The notes under the pieces were generated by a model that saw only the letters and a list, made by a program, of their open reading frames with translations, was not told where the DNA came from and did not search any database. From positions 1-14,366 of the forward strand of contig CANRIJ010000027.1 in assembly GCA_947630635.1 (NCBI GenBank): 14,366 nucleotides of DNA, in the 5' to 3' direction. Position 1 is the first letter of the stretch, and every line of letters starts with the position of its first letter. The translations under genes were made by a program, and so were the position numbers. Positions 12,532 through 14,366 of this stretch are shown piece by piece. Origin of the DNA: an uncultured Spirochaetaceae bacterium (GTDB lineage Bacteria > Spirochaetota > Spirochaetia > Sphaerochaetales > Sphaerochaetaceae).

Positions 12532-13470
12532 CTATTTTCTGAGTGCGTATAGAAGGGTAACGTTTCCTCCGCAGGTCATATTAAGGTCGCCGCTTGATCT
12601 AAGATCGTGCCTTTCAGTCTCTCTGTAGTCACTGACGCCATCTCTAAGTAGCCTTCTTGCCTTATCGATTGCATTTTTCTCAAGAGCGCCTCCACCAATG
12701 GTTCCTATAAGACTCTCTTTGGTGACAAGTATCTCAGACCCGACTGAGCGTGGCGCTGAGCCATGCTTTTCAAGAATTCTAATTGATATCCCTATCTCTG
12801 AAGCTGCTCTCTCAAGGAAATCGTCACTTAGCGTATATACATCCCTATGGGAGCGGAAAAGAGAGATTATCTCAGCTATGATGGATACTGCAATCTCCTC
12901 GGGAGTAACTGAGTTGATATTGATTCCAATAGGAGAATGAACGCCTTCAAGCTCCTCACTCTTAAAGCCCTCCTTTACTAGGGAGTCAAAGAGCGCTTTA
13001 ACCTTTGATTTTGAGCCAATCATGCCAAGATATTGATATGGGCCGTGGTTAAGACACCACTTGAGTGCATCTCTATCCCATCTGTGGCCATGGGTCATTA
13101 TTATGTAATAAGGCGAGTCAAATTGAGCGTCGCTATTAAAGAATTCTCTAAATGAGGGCGTTAGTATCCTCTGGGATTTTGGAAAGCGGCTCTCATTTAG
13201 AACGCTCTCTCTTTCATCGATGTATGTCGTTCTCATGCCTTGAAGAGACGCAAGGTCATAGAGGGCCTTACCAACATGGCCTCCTCCAAAGACAACGAGG
13301 TGAGGCTCCTTTGCAATGTACTCTACATAGCTATTTTCCCTCTCAACTTCATCTCCAAAAAAGAGAATATCGCCCTGATAGAGCCCCTCTTTTAAGGTAG
13401 ACCTATCTGTCAGTCTCTCGACACTTCCTCTCTTTAGTGCATTTAAGAGTGCGCTATATATTTCTGCCAT
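12532..13470 (-). CDS. XdhC/CoxI family protein with swapped domain order
   Basis: 312 residues. XdhC proteins bind and process molybdenum cofactor (sulfuration/insertion) for xanthine dehydrogenase-type enzymes. Here the Rossmann domain comes first: LVVFGGGHVGKAL (58-70), YYIIMTHGHRWDRDAL, YLGMIGSKSKV (147-157), SPIGININSVTPEEIAVSII (179-198). The CoxI-type domain comes last: HGSAPRSVGSEILVT (236-250), GTIGGGALEKNA (256-267), MTCGGNVTLLYAL (298-310). In most family members the CoxI domain is N-terminal. Residues 1-15 (MAEIYSALLNALKRG) still look like the usual N-terminal helix, so this may be a rearranged form. All key motifs seem intact. No molybdenum hydroxylase is in the window. The ATG has GAGGAG 12 nt upstream, a long spacing. 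Confidence 0.85.
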   Translation of the reverse strand: MAEIYSALLNALKRGSVERLTDRSTLKEGLYQGDILFFGDEVERENSYVEYIAKEPHLVVFGGGHVGKALYDLASLQGMRTTYIDERESVLNESRFPKSQRILTPSFREFFNSDAQFDSPYYIIMTHGHRWDRDALKWCLNHGPYQYLGMIGSKSKVKALFDSLVKEGFKSEELEGVHSPIGININSVTPEEIAVSIIAEIISLFRSHRDVYTLSDDFLERAASEIGISIRILEKHGSAPRSVGSEILVTKESLIGTIGGGALEKNAIDKARRLLRDGVSDYRETERHDLRSSGDLNMTCGGNVTLLYALRK

Positions 13471-13500
13471 AGTGAGATTCCACTCCTCGTTTTATAAAAG

Positions 13501-13525
13501 CCGCCACTAAGGGGCGGTCTTTTTG
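13501..13525. terminator. Bidirectional intrinsic terminator
   Basis: CCGCC (13501-13505) and GGCGG (13513-13517) form a GC stem with a 7-nt loop. On the plus side it is followed by TCTTTTT, and on the minus side by CTTTTAT. For the leftward substrate-binding protein gene ending at 13535 it is in the right place, about 17 nt past the stop, and it separates that gene from the xdhC-like gene. Confidence 0.75.
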
Positions 13526-13534
13526 ATGCTTCTT

Positions 13535-14366
13535 CTACGGATTGAGTATCTCTTCAGCTCTATCATCAGTTATATCCGAGCTATAGGCGAGAGAGTAGTA
13601 CTCCTTTAAAAGAGATTTGATGTCAACATCCTCATATAGATTTGGGTATAGTGTCTTTCCTGACCAATAGAGTCCCAAAGTCATTTGGATTGCAGGAGGT
13701 GTATCAACAAGGCTATAAGGGACATATGGGACAATAAAGACATTCCCATTCTTTACAGCGCTTAGGCTCTCCCATAGAGCGCTTCTCATCACATTCTCAT
13801 AGGCTGCTTTTGATGAGACTAGAATCACATCGGGGTCCCAAAGATACAGAGACTCCATATTTACTGTCGCAGTGCTCTTTGCGTAGCTCTTTGGAACGGC
13901 ATTTACTCCTCCCGATAGCTCTATTGCCTCAGTATGGAATGAGCCCTCTGGATAGGAAGTGAGTCCGTCATCTGATGTTGTGTAATAGAAGGTTTTTGGA
14001 TTTGCTATTCCCTCTCTTGCCTCACTTGCCTTATCAAGTGCTTTTTTTGCGAACTCTGAAAGCTTTTGAGCTTTCTCGCTCTCTCCAAGTGCCTCTCCAA
14101 GCTTTATGAACATGTCTGGGAAGGTCTCAAGAGTGCCTTCAATAAAGACTACGGGGATATTAAGCGTATTCTGGAGAGCATCCAGGTCATTTATCATATC
14201 CTCTTTTGTGCCTTTGACCTGGCCGATATCGACAATGATCTCAGGACTAGCGGCCATAACAGCCTCTTTGTTCAGGTCTGCCTTTGCGCCGTAGTAGGCT
14301 CCAAAGCGTGGAAGGTCAATGGTATAAGGAAGAAATTCCTCTGCGCCCTCAGGAGAGAGATTAGAG
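13535..14366 (-). CDS. Periplasmic substrate-binding protein, iron-siderophore/cobalamin type, 3' part
   Basis: 276 C-terminal residues are visible and the frame is open to the right edge, so the true start and any signal peptide lie outside; the Met at 14257 is internal. Features of the FecB/BtuF (type III) binding-protein fold: PRFGAYYGAKADLNKEAVMAA then SPEIIVDIGQVKG (the usual 'E.i..l.PDlVi' block), LNIPVVFIEGTLETFP, a long central helix (about EALGESEKAQKLSEFAKKAL), TVNMESLYLWDPDVILVSS, WESLSAVKNGNVFIVP and the closing PAIQMTLGLYW block with LYP. Family members deliver iron chelates, haem, cobalamin or other metals to an ABC importer. The ligand cannot be read from sequence. It is the last gene before the hairpin terminator, so the permease and ATPase genes, if linked, would be to the right. 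Confidence 0.82.
   Translation of the reverse strand, partial: SNLSPEGAEEFLPYTIDLPRFGAYYGAKADLNKEAVMAASPEIIVDIGQVKGTKEDMINDLDALQNTLNIPVVFIEGTLETFPDMFIKLGEALGESEKAQKLSEFAKKALDKASEAREGIANPKTFYYTTSDDGLTSYPEGSFHTEAIELSGGVNAVPKSYAKSTATVNMESLYLWDPDVILVSSKAAYENVMRSALWESLSAVKNGNVFIVPYVPYSLVDTPPAIQMTLGLYWSGKTLYPNLYEDVDIKSLLKEYYSLAYSSDITDDRAEEILNP

Noticed and set aside
13476..13500. Promoter for the xdhC-like gene at TATAAA beside the terminator
   Set aside because: A TATAAA is present on the reverse strand, but the -35 position falls in the GC-rich hairpin with no match, and the T/A run is explained by the terminator.

Overview
The window is a dense, moderately AT-rich bacterial chromosome segment. 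It most likely comes from a member of the Spirochaetota, possibly a host-associated relative of Sphaerochaeta or Treponema. This assignment is inference from gene types: a short archaeal-type cytidylate kinase with a GCGNTT P-loop, a small 56-residue zinc-ribbon protein, a short omega subunit and an NFACT protein of the compact type. No rRNA, tRNA, CRISPR array or insertion sequence was recognised.

Left part (1-3251, minus strand): a spermidine/putrescine-type ABC importer operon, potA-potB-potC, tightly coupled by 1-nt and 4-nt overlaps. A good promoter lies upstream, and a TTG start of potA is favoured by its Shine-Dalgarno. Where potD often sits, downstream of potC, there is instead the 5' part of a secreted pectate-lyase-like protein that runs off the left edge. 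A 347-bp AT-rich intergenic region follows.

Middle (3599-7099, plus strand): a 47-residue orphan, then a run of housekeeping genes. These are the zinc-ribbon protein, a coupled 140-residue unknown, yicC, cytidylate kinase, rpoZ (with its own probable promoter inside the end of the kinase gene) and miaA. The theme is RNA metabolism: ribonuclease, CMP phosphorylation, RNA polymerase and tRNA modification.

Right-middle (7052-11861, minus strand): a four-gene overlapping operon of folC, an NFACT/RqcH-like gene, a degenerate MEMO1-like gene, and a 489-residue single-pass membrane protein with a possible pseudokinase N-terminus. Its promoter appears to give a nearly leaderless folC transcript. The last gene overlaps miaA tail-to-tail by 48 nt. 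This operon is the best candidate for something undescribed.

Right (11988-14366): a divergent two-gene unit of a small membrane protein and an XRE regulator. Its promoter carries two copies of a dyad-bearing repeat 47 bp apart, a likely autoregulatory operator. Then, on the minus strand, come an XdhC-family protein whose CoxI-type domain is at the C-terminus rather than the N-terminus, a bidirectional hairpin terminator, and the 3' part of a metal/siderophore/cobalamin-type substrate-binding protein that runs off the right edge.
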